Assembly: GCF_044542075.1 (NCBI RefSeq)
Contig: NZ_JBITTU010000003.1
Span: 310,001-374,000 of the forward strand
Length of the DNA: 64,000 nucleotides
Direction: 5' to 3'
Origin: Leeuwenhoekiella sp044542075
Lineage (GTDB): Bacteria; Bacteroidota; Bacteroidia; Flavobacteriales; Flavobacteriaceae
The number at the start of each line of letters is the position of its first letter. The first letter of the stretch is position 1. Position numbers and translations under genes: made by a program. The notes under the pieces are model-generated. The model ran no database searches. It saw nothing but the letters and a program-made list of their open reading frames with translations, and was not told where the DNA came from. Below, piece by piece: positions 8,631 to 17,609 of this stretch.

Positions 8631-10280
8631 TTATTCATTTGCAATCTCAATTGCTTTCTCTAAAATTTCGTCACGACCTTGTCTTAAACCTTCAAGTGTT
8701 GGTTTTACAATAACATCTATTTTCACTCCATCTCTTTGGCTTAGTGTTCCATCTGGGTACAAAACTCCATTGCCAGACATTGTAGTTTTAAATCCACCGA
8801 GATAATCAAATTTGACAACATCTCCATCTGCGCCAGCTGTTTGATTGCCTACTGTTACTACATTATCTGCTGTTTGAAATGCCATAGTTGTAAATTCAGA
8901 AAGACTTAAAGATCCTTCATTTACTAATACTATAATTTTACCTACAAACGCTTTTTTACTATCATTTGTCCTTAAATTGGTTTTGACAAATCTCGAAGGA
9001 TAGTTTATATCGGGACAATAATATGTGGCGAAATGTTTCTTTTCTTGATTTAAGTATTCAGAAAATTTGTAATAAATAAACGAGGGGTAGTTTCTTAAAT
9101 CAATTATTAGTGCGGTCTTATTTTTAAACGATTTAAAAATATCTTTAATGTCATCTTCTTTAACATTAGCCATATTAATATAACCTATCGCATCGCTTAT
9201 AGATTTTGATTTAATCGATTTTGGATTGCTCCTGTAATTAAAATCATCAAAATCGTATCTTTTTGATTTAATGGTTCTAACAGAATTATTTCTGTTAATC
9301 GTTAAACTAATAGTATCTTCTAATCCCTTAAATATTTTGATGTATGCAAGTTTGAATTTGATATTAGAATTTGAGCCTGCAACATATTTGAGATTCTTCT
9401 GTGCTTCATTTTTAATATCTATATCATTCAATTTTAAAATGACATCTCCTAGCTGCAAGTTGTTGAGTTTAGCTAGAGAGTCATTATAAAAACCTGAAAC
9501 AACCGCTTTATTGTCTATATGTGAAATTTTGATAGGTAGGTATTTTGACTTTTCTTCTGAGAATGTTATTGAGGCGTGGGTATCATCTAATTTTGCGATA
9601 AGTTCTTGTAGGACTAAGTGATATTCTTTTTTATTAGATGCGCTTCTAATTTTGGGTATCATTTCCTTTAAAACAGAATCCCAGTTTTGATCTGTTAAAT
9701 ACTTATAAGGGTAGAAGTATTCAATAATATTCCAGTATTTAAATAACCCTAACAGGCGATATTCTTCACCGGGATATTCAAAATTTTTATATTCCGGCTC
9801 ATTAGTAACCTTAATGTTACCTACAGGTTGTATTTCTACATAAAATTGATCTACTTGAATTCTGTTTTTTTCTATGTATTCAAGTTTTAGAGAGAGTGAT
9901 TTATTAAAGTTTATAGTATCATTGATCCACGATAAATCAAAATTCTCATCAAAATATATTCCTTTAGAATCACATTTTTGACAGTTTTTAATTTCACCTA
10001 AAATCTCAATCCAATCAATATAGATTTTAGAAAGTGACTCATTACTGGTGGCATTTAAAACTTTCGGAAGTTGGTCTATAAACTGTTGATCCCAGTTAAA
10101 GGTACCATTCGCTACTTCTGGGTGATAATATTTTAGAAACCCGTAAATTTTTGCAAATGATGCTAATTTTTCAGTTTCTGAAATTGTTTCTTGAGCATTC
10201 AAGAAATTAAATACAAATAATAAAAGCGAAATTGTTTTTTCATAAGAGTAGCAGCGAAAAAAACAATGTAAATTAATCAA
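8631..10280 (-). CDS. S41-family peptidase with PDZ-like domain; 5' end probably frame-damaged
   Basis: The open frame encodes 549 aa. A mixed N-terminal region is followed by a PDZ-like segment (L-Q-L-G-D-V-I-L-K-L-N-D, about residues 270-285) and an S41 tail-specific protease domain. The catalytic region E-G-S-L-S-L-S-E-F-T-T-M lies near residue 455 and G-G-F-K-T near 500. S41 enzymes are periplasmic serine peptidases. The first residues of the open frame (M-I-N-L-H-C-F-F-R-C) do not look like a signal peptide. From E14 on, however, the frame reads E-K-T-I-S-L-L-L-F-V-F-N-F-L-N-A-Q, and an ATG at 10241-10243 is one base out of frame with it. One extra A in the run after that ATG would give a clean signal peptide. 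It is the last gene of the lipid operon. Confidence 0.85.
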   Translation of the reverse strand: MINLHCFFRCYSYEKTISLLLFVFNFLNAQETISETEKLASFAKIYGFLKYYHPEVANGTFNWDQQFIDQLPKVLNATSNESLSKIYIDWIEILGEIKNCQKCDSKGIYFDENFDLSWINDTINFNKSLSLKLEYIEKNRIQVDQFYVEIQPVGNIKVTNEPEYKNFEYPGEEYRLLGLFKYWNIIEYFYPYKYLTDQNWDSVLKEMIPKIRSASNKKEYHLVLQELIAKLDDTHASITFSEEKSKYLPIKISHIDNKAVVSGFYNDSLAKLNNLQLGDVILKLNDIDIKNEAQKNLKYVAGSNSNIKFKLAYIKIFKGLEDTISLTINRNNSVRTIKSKRYDFDDFNYRSNPKSIKSKSISDAIGYINMANVKEDDIKDIFKSFKNKTALIIDLRNYPSFIYYKFSEYLNQEKKHFATYYCPDINYPSRFVKTNLRTNDSKKAFVGKIIVLVNEGSLSLSEFTTMAFQTADNVVTVGNQTAGADGDVVKFDYLGGFKTTMSGNGVLYPDGTLSQRDGVKIDVIVKPTLEGLRQGRDEILEKAIEIANE

Positions 10281-10545
10281 CTATATATTTAGCCACAAGC
10301 TTTATATATTCCTTTTTTGCTTCGGTAGCCGAGAGGCCTTTAATTTGAATAAGAGCATTGTATTTAAAGGCACTTCTGAGATCATTTTCCTTTAAATTTT
10401 CTACAGGAATAAGTTTGCTTTTATGATTGCCTTTTTTATAATAGGCGTAAAGTAACAACTGAATATCTGGTGGTAGTGCAGTCTTTGTATTACTGGCTCT
10501 TTCCGCAGCATTCTGAAAATCTTCATCCAATTTTTCTTTACTCAA
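10273..10545 (-). CDS. Acyl-CoA-binding protein (ACBP)
   Basis: The 90-aa protein covers a whole ACBP four-helix domain. Characteristic elements are F-Q-N-A-A-E near the start, L-L-L-Y-A-Y-Y-K-K-G (the Y-x-x-Y-K-Q-x-x-x-G motif that contacts the CoA head group) and a Y-I-K-L-V helix near the end. The second helix carries A-F-K-Y-N-A in place of the usual K-x-x-A-W, with Tyr for the common Trp. ACBPs hold long-chain acyl-CoA esters in the cytosol. Here it lies 6 bp after psd and overlaps the S41 start, so it belongs to the phospholipid operon and may supply or buffer acyl groups (inference). Confidence 0.88.
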   Translation of the reverse strand: MSKEKLDEDFQNAAERASNTKTALPPDIQLLLYAYYKKGNHKSKLIPVENLKENDLRSAFKYNALIQIKGLSATEAKKEYIKLVAKYIVD

Positions 10546-10551
10546 AACGAT

Positions 10552-11217
10552 TTACTTAAGAGTTGCTATAATACTTTGTGAACCCTTTACTTTCTGGTTT
10601 AATTTAACAGCCAGAGGCGTGCCTAGAGGTAAGTATATATCAACACGAGAACCAAACTTTATAAAGCCACTGTCTTCTCCTTTTACAGCATCATCACCTT
10701 CCTTAGCATAATTCACAATACGCTTCGCCAGTGCACCTGCTATTTGTCTATAAAGAACATCTCCAAAACTCGTAGAGCGAACTACAACAGTTGTGCGTTC
10801 ATTTTCTTCTGAGGCCTTAGGGTGCCAGGCAACCAGATATTTTCCAGGGTGATATTTACTGTATACCACTTTTCCGCTAACAGGATATCTAGTAACGTGA
10901 ACATTTAGAGGTGACATAAAAACAGAAACCTGAAGGCGTTTTTCTTTAAAAAATTCTTTTTCAAAAACTTCTTCAATAACTACAACTTTCCCGTCTACGG
11001 GAGAAACAACATCTTGTGTAGTAACATCGGCTATTCTGCCCGGATTTCTAAAAAACTGAAGAATCAAAAGTAGGAATATGACTAAAGTGGCATAGCATAC
11101 ATACTGAAGCCATACGGGAGAAACCCAGGTTTGAGTACTTATAAAACCTATTGCTACGATAATAATCGTAATTATAATAATAGTGTAACCTTCTTTATGA
11201 AACATATTCAAAAACAA
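10552..11217 (-). CDS. psd: Phosphatidylserine decarboxylase (short type)
   Basis: The 221-aa proenzyme converts phosphatidylserine to phosphatidylethanolamine at the inner membrane. Two N-terminal hydrophobic segments (residues about 12-55) are followed by the core: V-V-S-P-V-D-G-K-V (about residue 85), S-P-L-N-V-H-V-T-R-Y-P (the conserved His/Asp region) and F-G-S-R-V-D-I-Y-L-P near residue 190. The Gly-Ser bond there is the self-cleavage site that makes the pyruvoyl group. The length fits the short family. The start overlaps the end of cdsA by 23 bp, consistent with coupled translation of consecutive steps in phospholipid synthesis. Confidence 0.94.
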   Translation of the reverse strand: MFLNMFHKEGYTIIIITIIIVAIGFISTQTWVSPVWLQYVCYATLVIFLLLILQFFRNPGRIADVTTQDVVSPVDGKVVVIEEVFEKEFFKEKRLQVSVFMSPLNVHVTRYPVSGKVVYSKYHPGKYLVAWHPKASEENERTTVVVRSTSFGDVLYRQIAGALAKRIVNYAKEGDDAVKGEDSGFIKFGSRVDIYLPLGTPLAVKLNQKVKGSQSIIATLK

Positions 11218-11998
11218 TTAAAACCAGATAAATAAATGGACTAGCAAAAAGTATACTATCTAAGCGATCATATAAACCACCGTGCCCGGGCATTAGCGTA
11301 CCGCTATCTTTTACTCCGGCTTCGCGTTTTAATTTAGATTCTATTAGATCACCAAAAGTCCCTAAAGTACTCATTACTACAGCAAGTGAAAGCCAAATAT
11401 TAAAATTGAGGCTTCCGGTAAATTTATGAATAAAATAACTGGCAATACAAGCGAAAACTAAACCGCCAAAAAAGCCTTCGATCGTTTTCTTAGGAGATAT
11501 ACTTGGAAACAATTTATGTCTTCCAAAACTCTTACCTACGATATAAGCAAAAGTGTCATTCGTCCATATTAATATAAAAAGACCAGCAACTGTATATGGT
11601 GAAAATTCATCTCCGTGAGAAGGAAGCAGTGTAAGAAATACAAAGCTCGAAATGATATAAAATATGGTTATATGTAATTTCTGAAGCTTGCCATACTTTC
11701 TAATCTTCTCACTAAATAAGTTTTTCATTAGGTAAAGGCCGGTAGCAACTGTAAACCCAAGTAGAATTAAAGTAGTGATTTTAGATACTTTATAGTAACT
11801 AAAAAATAGGATAAATGCTATTAGAATGAGATAAGTATACCAAAATTGAAAACCTATTAGTCTAAGAAATTCACGTAGAGTGATAATCCCAAAAAGCAAG
11901 AACAAAAGTATATACCATTTTTCAGAATAGAGAATTGAAAATAGCAGTATAATGACATACAAAAGGCCGGAAAGTGCTCTTACAGTAAGTTCGCGCAT
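11195..11998 (-). CDS. cdsA: Phosphatidate cytidylyltransferase (CDP-diglyceride synthase)
   Basis: The 267-aa integral membrane protein activates phosphatidic acid with CTP to CDP-diacylglycerol. It has about seven or eight hydrophobic segments. The C-terminal CDS signature is clear: S-P-K-K-T-I-E-G-F-F-G-G near residue 177, then G-D-L-I-E-S-K-L-K-R and K-D-S-G-T-L-M-P-G-H-G-G-L-Y-D-R-L-D-S. It starts one base after the LUD gene stop and overlaps psd by 23 bp, giving the order LUD, cdsA, psd, ACBP, S41. Confidence 0.96.
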   Translation of the reverse strand: MRELTVRALSGLLYVIILLFSILYSEKWYILLFLLFGIITLREFLRLIGFQFWYTYLILIAFILFFSYYKVSKITTLILLGFTVATGLYLMKNLFSEKIRKYGKLQKLHITIFYIISSFVFLTLLPSHGDEFSPYTVAGLFILIWTNDTFAYIVGKSFGRHKLFPSISPKKTIEGFFGGLVFACIASYFIHKFTGSLNFNIWLSLAVVMSTLGTFGDLIESKLKREAGVKDSGTLMPGHGGLYDRLDSILFASPFIYLVLIVFEYVS

Positions 11999-11999
11999 A

Positions 12000-12614
12000 C
12001 TATAAATCTTCTAGTAGCAGTAAGTAAAGATTTTTTGCACTGCTACCATAAGACATAAAATCTTTAGGACCCTCTTTAGGTTCAAAGTTTTTTATGGTTG
12101 TAATATTAGTAGGTATATAGCCGGTATTTTTCTTTTTAATACCTCTTAGGCCCTCACCAATACTATTTACAATCTGGCTGGTTGTTGCAAAAATCACGAA
12201 ATTTTGAGGAAGCTCTTTTAGCTTTTTCTCCTTAATTTGGTTGGAGGAGATAAGTAAACTACCATCATCTGCAATTAAATTTTCACAGGTAGATAGCATA
12301 AATTTTGACTCGGTTTCGGTGCCGTACTTCAAGTTGTAGTTTGTGAAGAGACTTTCTAGCTTCTCATCAAGGCAATAAACAGCTTGCTCATACCAGTCAT
12401 TTTCCAGTAAGATATTGTCAAAACTCTCATGCACTTCATCCATATCAACGCAGTACAAAAACTTACCGCCGTTTAAAATAAAATGTTTTGTAAATCGCTC
12501 ATCAGCAGGTGCGCTAACATCTGGCATGTATTTACCGCGCTCAGATTTTGAGGTTCCTGGCTTATCAGATTCTTCTGAATTTTTTGGTTTAAAAATTTTA
12601 TCGAAAATACTCAT
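12000..12614 (-). CDS. LUD-domain protein (LutC/YkgG-like)
   Basis: This 204-aa cytosolic protein has a charged, Ser/Lys-rich start (residues 1-40) and a LUD domain. Family features seen are C-E-N-L-I-A-D-D-G-S-L-L-I-S near residue 110 and F-V-I-F-A-T-T-S-Q-I-V near 140. LUD proteins occur in lactate-oxidising LutABC complexes, but no LutA or LutB neighbour is present. Bacteroidota carry stand-alone copies ahead of phospholipid genes, as here. It is the promoter-proximal gene of the lipid operon. Any catalytic role is unproven. Confidence 0.82.
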   Translation of the reverse strand: MSIFDKIFKPKNSEESDKPGTSKSERGKYMPDVSAPADERFTKHFILNGGKFLYCVDMDEVHESFDNILLENDWYEQAVYCLDEKLESLFTNYNLKYGTETESKFMLSTCENLIADDGSLLISSNQIKEKKLKELPQNFVIFATTSQIVNSIGEGLRGIKKKNTGYIPTNITTIKNFEPKEGPKDFMSYGSSAKNLYLLLLEDL

Positions 12615-12650
12615 AAATGAGTGTGTATGCTTATGTTATAAGGTGTTTAT

Positions 12651-12658
12651 CAAATATA
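12651..12658 (-). promoter_or_regulatory. -7 box (TATATTTG) of the LUD-cdsA-psd operon
   Basis: A perfect TAnnTTTG box reads on the minus strand 37 bases before the LUD gene ATG. TTTG lies 16 bases upstream of it, inside the ftsH terminator hairpin, so termination and initiation signals overlap here. Confidence 0.6.
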
Positions 12659-12660
12659 AA

Positions 12661-12693
12661 AAATCTTAACTCAACAAAGCGTTAAGTTAAGAT
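12661..12693 (-). terminator. ftsH intrinsic terminator
   Basis: Arms AATCTTAACT and AGTTAAGATT enclose a 13-base loop. On the minus strand a short T run follows, 27 bases past the ftsH stop. Confidence 0.75.
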
Positions 12694-12719
12694 TTAAAAT
12701 TCTTAGCACCAGGAGTCGT

Positions 12720-14705
<1,986 letters not shown>

Positions 14706-14714
14706 CTATATGTT

Positions 14715-15086
14715 TTAATAATTTGTTTCAATTGATGTTACCTTGGCATCTCCCCAAAGGCTTTCAATGTCATAATATTCTCTAATGTGTTTTTGAAAAA
14801 CGTGCACAACAACATTCACATAATCCATAAGCACCCATTCAGAATTCTGCAATCCTTCTACGTGCCAGGGCTTATCCTTAATTTTCTTGCTTACCGTTTT
14901 TTGAATTGAATTTACAATGGCAGAAACCTGAGTATTTGACGTACCATTACAAATGATAAAGTAGTCGCAAACCATGTTTTCTATCTCCCTAAGGTCTAAT
15001 ATATCAATATCTTGACCTTTTACCTCTTCAATCCCTTCTAGAATAGTTGTAATTAGTAGATCTGTACTTACTTCTTTTTTGGCCAT
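14715..15086 (-). CDS. rsfS: Ribosomal silencing factor RsfS
   Basis: The 123-aa protein belongs to the Iojap/RsfS (DUF143) family. It binds ribosomal protein L14 and blocks subunit joining under nutrient limitation. Family motifs are visible: V-C-D-Y-F-I-I-C-N-G-T-S-N-T-Q-V (about residues 38-53), P-W-H-V-E-G and W-V-L-M-D-Y-V-N-V-V-V-H-V-F (about 85-98). It precedes ftsH by 10 bp and shares a short divergent control region with birA. Confidence 0.96.
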   Translation of the reverse strand: MAKKEVSTDLLITTILEGIEEVKGQDIDILDLREIENMVCDYFIICNGTSNTQVSAIVNSIQKTVSKKIKDKPWHVEGLQNSEWVLMDYVNVVVHVFQKHIREYYDIESLWGDAKVTSIETNY

Positions 15087-15105
15087 TAAATCTTTTTTAG
15101 TCTGA

Positions 15106-15113
15106 CAAAGTTA
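15106..15113 (-). promoter_or_regulatory. -7 box (TAACTTTG) of rsfS-ftsH within the birA/rsfS divergent region
   Basis: The box lies 20 bases before the rsfS ATG. Around it the plus strand has TCTGACAAAG at 15101-15110 and, after about ten bases, TTTTGTCTGA, an imperfect inverted repeat that could be an operator for the divergent genes. Confidence 0.5.
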
Positions 15114-15170
15114 TTACAATTTTGTCTGATAGTGTTTTTTGTAATAACATTTAAGCTATTCATTTATTTC

Positions 15171-15899
15171 ATGAAGATAGTCAAACTTAATGCCACAACC
15201 TCAACAAATACCTACTTGCGAGCGTATACGAGAAAGCTTGACATTAAGGATGACACAATAGTATGGGCAACTGAGCAAAGTGCAGGTAAGGGGCAACGCG
15301 GTGCATATTGGGAGTCTGAAAAGGATAAAAACCTCACATTTAGTGTGTTTAAAAGGATTGAAGGGCTACGTGCAGATAGACAATTCTATATAACAATGGC
15401 AACTTCTTTAGCTATTTATGAAGCACTACAAGAGCTAGGAATAAGTCAACTTTCTGTGAAATGGCCTAACGACATATTGGCAGGAAGATCAAAAATTTGC
15501 GGAGTGCTAATCGAAAGTGTTATTCGCAACGGTCTTTATGCTGTGATTATAGGTATTGGGGTTAATGTTAATCAAAAGATATTTACACGCGCACCCAGAG
15601 CAACTTCAATACTTTTAGAAACAGGAAAGCACCACCAGCCTGAAGAAATTATGAAGATGCTAATTTCAAAATTTTATCATTATGTTGATTTAGTTACAAA
15701 GAGCGAATTTGCAGGGCTCAAGGCAGACTATGAAGCTAAACTTTTTAGAAAAGATAAAGCATCAACATTTGAGTTGCCAAGTGGTGAACTCTTCACCGGT
15801 ATAATTAAAGAAGTGTCTAAAACGGGAAAGCTCATCCTCCAAATAGAAGATGAGCTTTTAAAAGAATTTGATCTTAAAGAGCTTAAGTTACTTTATTAG
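15171..15899 (+). CDS. birA: Biotin--[acetyl-CoA-carboxylase] ligase
   Basis: The 242-aa enzyme attaches biotin to the biotin carboxyl carrier protein. It shows S-T-N-T-Y near the start, the biotinyl-AMP loop A-G-K-G-Q-R-G-A-Y-W (about residues 42-51), the ligase motif K-W-P-N-D-I-L (about 99-105) and G-V-L-I-E. There is no N-terminal helix-turn-helix, so it is a monofunctional ligase and not a repressor. I use ATG 15171 because the upstream 13 codons (M-F-F-V-I-T-F-K) are not conserved-looking and the protein begins M-K-I-V-K-L-N-A-T as in relatives. Its stop overlaps the convergent SRPBCC gene by 4 bp. Confidence 0.95.
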   Translation: MKIVKLNATTSTNTYLRAYTRKLDIKDDTIVWATEQSAGKGQRGAYWESEKDKNLTFSVFKRIEGLRADRQFYITMATSLAIYEALQELGISQLSVKWPNDILAGRSKICGVLIESVIRNGLYAVIIGIGVNVNQKIFTRAPRATSILLETGKHHQPEEIMKMLISKFYHYVDLVTKSEFAGLKADYEAKLFRKDKASTFELPSGELFTGIIKEVSKTGKLILQIEDELLKEFDLKELKLLY

Positions 15900-16288
15900 A
15901 TATTTTGCAAGTTCTCTGTAAGGGTTTGTATAAACTTTGTAATAGGTGCTTTGATCATCATAGACATCATTGCATTAAACTCACCTTCAAACTCAAAATA
16001 AGCTTCACTGCTTTGATCTGTGAGTTCTTTAATATTTGCAGTAAGTGTAAATGGAAGTTTCTCACTCGCCGCACCCAAAACTACTTTGTTATATGGAATA
16101 CTATTTTTTAATTCTAAAACAATATCTGGCATTCCTTTTAAAGCAAATAAGAAGCGCTTATCGCTTAAGATCTCAAACTTACTAATGCTGTCTGGCATCA
16201 ACTGTTTGTAATTGTTAACATCATTTAAAAAAGCGAATACTACTTCAGGGCTTTTGTCAATTGTCTTTTTAGGGCTTTCTATGAACAT
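15896..16288 (-). CDS. SRPBCC-fold (CoxG-like) lipid/ligand-binding protein
   Basis: The 130-aa protein has no signal peptide and the typical SRPBCC start: ligand-binding helix-grip residues K-S-P-E-V-V-F-A-F-L-N-D-V-N-N-Y-K-Q-L-M-P (about 12-32), followed by alternating beta strands and a long C-terminal helix. Relatives are annotated as CoxG-like or orotate-linked conserved proteins; the ligand is unknown. It is transcribed after pyrE in the same direction with a 42-bp gap, a common Flavobacteriaceae arrangement, so it may be co-transcribed with pyrE. Confidence 0.8.
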   Translation of the reverse strand: MFIESPKKTIDKSPEVVFAFLNDVNNYKQLMPDSISKFEILSDKRFLFALKGMPDIVLELKNSIPYNKVVLGAASEKLPFTLTANIKELTDQSSEAYFEFEGEFNAMMSMMIKAPITKFIQTLTENLQNI

Positions 16289-16330
16289 AGTTTTGTATTA
16301 AACTGTAATTTAAGTTTGGTTTATTATTAA

Positions 16331-16978
16331 TTATACCACTGCTTCCCAAGTGTCTGGAGAAAGACGCCAAGATTGCAACGTGAGTTTTTCTTTTTCAGAT
16401 ATGTAACGTGTATCTAAAGCCTGCTCGAGTAAATGCTCGTAGTCACTTAAAGTGTAAAGATCTAAATCATACTTTTTAAAATTTTCTAGAGCAACATCAA
16501 AGCCATAAGTAAAAATGGCAAGCATTCCTTTAACATTAGCACCAGCTTCTTTTAAAGCGTCAACAGCCATAAGGCTACTTTTTCCCGTACTTATAAGGTC
16601 TTCAACGACAAAAACAGTTTGCCCAGAATCTAATTTACCTTCTATTTTGTTTTGTCTTCCGTGTTTTTTAGCTTCAGGACGTACATAAACAAACGGTACA
16701 TTTAGATAGTCTGCAACCAGCATTCCTATACCTATTGCTCCCGTCGCCACACCTGCAATCACATCTGGTTTTCCATACAAATGCTCAATTTGCTGCGCAA
16801 TATTCTCACGTAAGTAGTTGCGTATCTGAGGGTAAGAGAGAGTAATGCGGTTATCGCAATAAATTGGAGACTTCCAGCCACTGGCCCAAGTGAAGGGATT
16901 TTGTGGTTGTAATTTAATTGCATTAATTTGCAATAACAACTCAGCCGTTTTTTTGGCTGTTTCCTTTTTTAAAATCAT
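16331..16978 (-). CDS. pyrE: Orotate phosphoribosyltransferase
   Basis: The 215-aa enzyme makes orotidine 5'-phosphate from orotate and PRPP in de novo pyrimidine synthesis. Motifs seen are F-T-W-A-S-G-W-K-S-P-I-Y-C-D-N-R (about residues 27-42), K-K-H-G-R-Q-N-K-I-E-G (flexible catalytic loop) and the PRPP loop V-V-E-D-L-I-S-T-G-K-S-S (about 118-129). I start at ATG 16978 (M-I-L-K-K-E-T-A) because the next upstream Met would extend into the divergent NUDIX gene, and a -7 box lies immediately before 16978. Confidence 0.96.
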   Translation of the reverse strand: MILKKETAKKTAELLLQINAIKLQPQNPFTWASGWKSPIYCDNRITLSYPQIRNYLRENIAQQIEHLYGKPDVIAGVATGAIGIGMLVADYLNVPFVYVRPEAKKHGRQNKIEGKLDSGQTVFVVEDLISTGKSSLMAVDALKEAGANVKGMLAIFTYGFDVALENFKKYDLDLYTLSDYEHLLEQALDTRYISEKEKLTLQSWRLSPDTWEAVV

Positions 16979-16982
16979 GGTA

Positions 16983-16990
16983 CAAATGTA
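16983..16990 (-). promoter_or_regulatory. pyrE -7 box (TACATTTG) overlapping the NUDIX start codon
   Basis: A perfect TAnnTTTG box reads on the minus strand only 4 bases before the pyrE ATG. Transcription would start at or just beside the start codon, so a leaderless pyrE mRNA is likely. On the plus strand the same 8 bases contain the ATG of the NUDIX gene. Confidence 0.6.
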
Positions 16991-17609
16991 TAAAGTTTTT
17001 GTAAATGATGTGCCCATTATACTTTCAACTGAAAAGTATATTGGTGCAAATTACACATCAATTCCCTTAAAACGTGCAAAAATTAAAAGCATTATTAAAC
17101 AAGTAAATCTAGGTGACCTCACGCATATAAATTTGTACCATCCTAAAGGTGAGAAATTACTTAAGTTTTTAAAGAAAAAGCTTCCCGTAGTTATCGCCGG
17201 TGGCGGAATGGTTTACAATAAAAATTCAGAAATTTTATTCATAAAGCGCAATGGTAAATGGGATCTTCCTAAAGGTAAATTAGAGAAGAATGAGACCATT
17301 GAAGAATGCGCTGTGCGTGAGGTTGAAGAAGAGACCGGGTGTAAAGATATTGTTTTAGTAGAACACATTACAACTACCTATCACATCTTTAAGCGTAATA
17401 ATAAATTTAAGCTGAAAGAAACCTACTGGTATAAAATGACTACTACATTTGAAGGTGTTCTAGAACCACAACCCTCTGAAGGTATAAAAAAGGTGCGCTG
17501 GAAAAATTTTGAAAAATCTCAAAAGGCACTTTCTAAGTCTTATGAAAATATAAAACTCCTGTTCCCTAAAGAATATTTACTACTCAATCCTAAAGATAGG
17601 GTAGCGTAG
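16986..17609 (+). CDS. NUDIX hydrolase
   Basis: The 207-aa protein has an N-terminal region of about 70 residues typical of a Bacteroidota NUDIX group, then the Nudix fold. The Nudix box reads G-K-L-E-K-N-E-T-I-E-E-C-A-V-R-E-V-E-E-E-T-G (about residues 94-115), with all REUXEEXGU catalytic residues present. The substrate, a nucleoside diphosphate linked to another moiety, is not predictable. I start at ATG 16986, 7 bp from the divergent pyrE start; the alternative ATG 16977 would overlap pyrE. The 3' end overlaps the convergent M14 peptidase gene by 30 bp. Confidence 0.93.
   Translation: MYKVFVNDVPIILSTEKYIGANYTSIPLKRAKIKSIIKQVNLGDLTHINLYHPKGEKLLKFLKKKLPVVIAGGGMVYNKNSEILFIKRNGKWDLPKGKLEKNETIEECAVREVEEETGCKDIVLVEHITTTYHIFKRNNKFKLKETYWYKMTTTFEGVLEPQPSEGIKKVRWKNFEKSQKALSKSYENIKLLFPKEYLLLNPKDRVA

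Noticed and set aside
10558..10580. G-S in K-V-K-G-S-Q-S of Psd as the self-cleavage site
   Set aside because: The F-G-S-R-V-D site upstream is the family pyruvoyl-forming motif; the later Gly-Ser is not conserved in that role.
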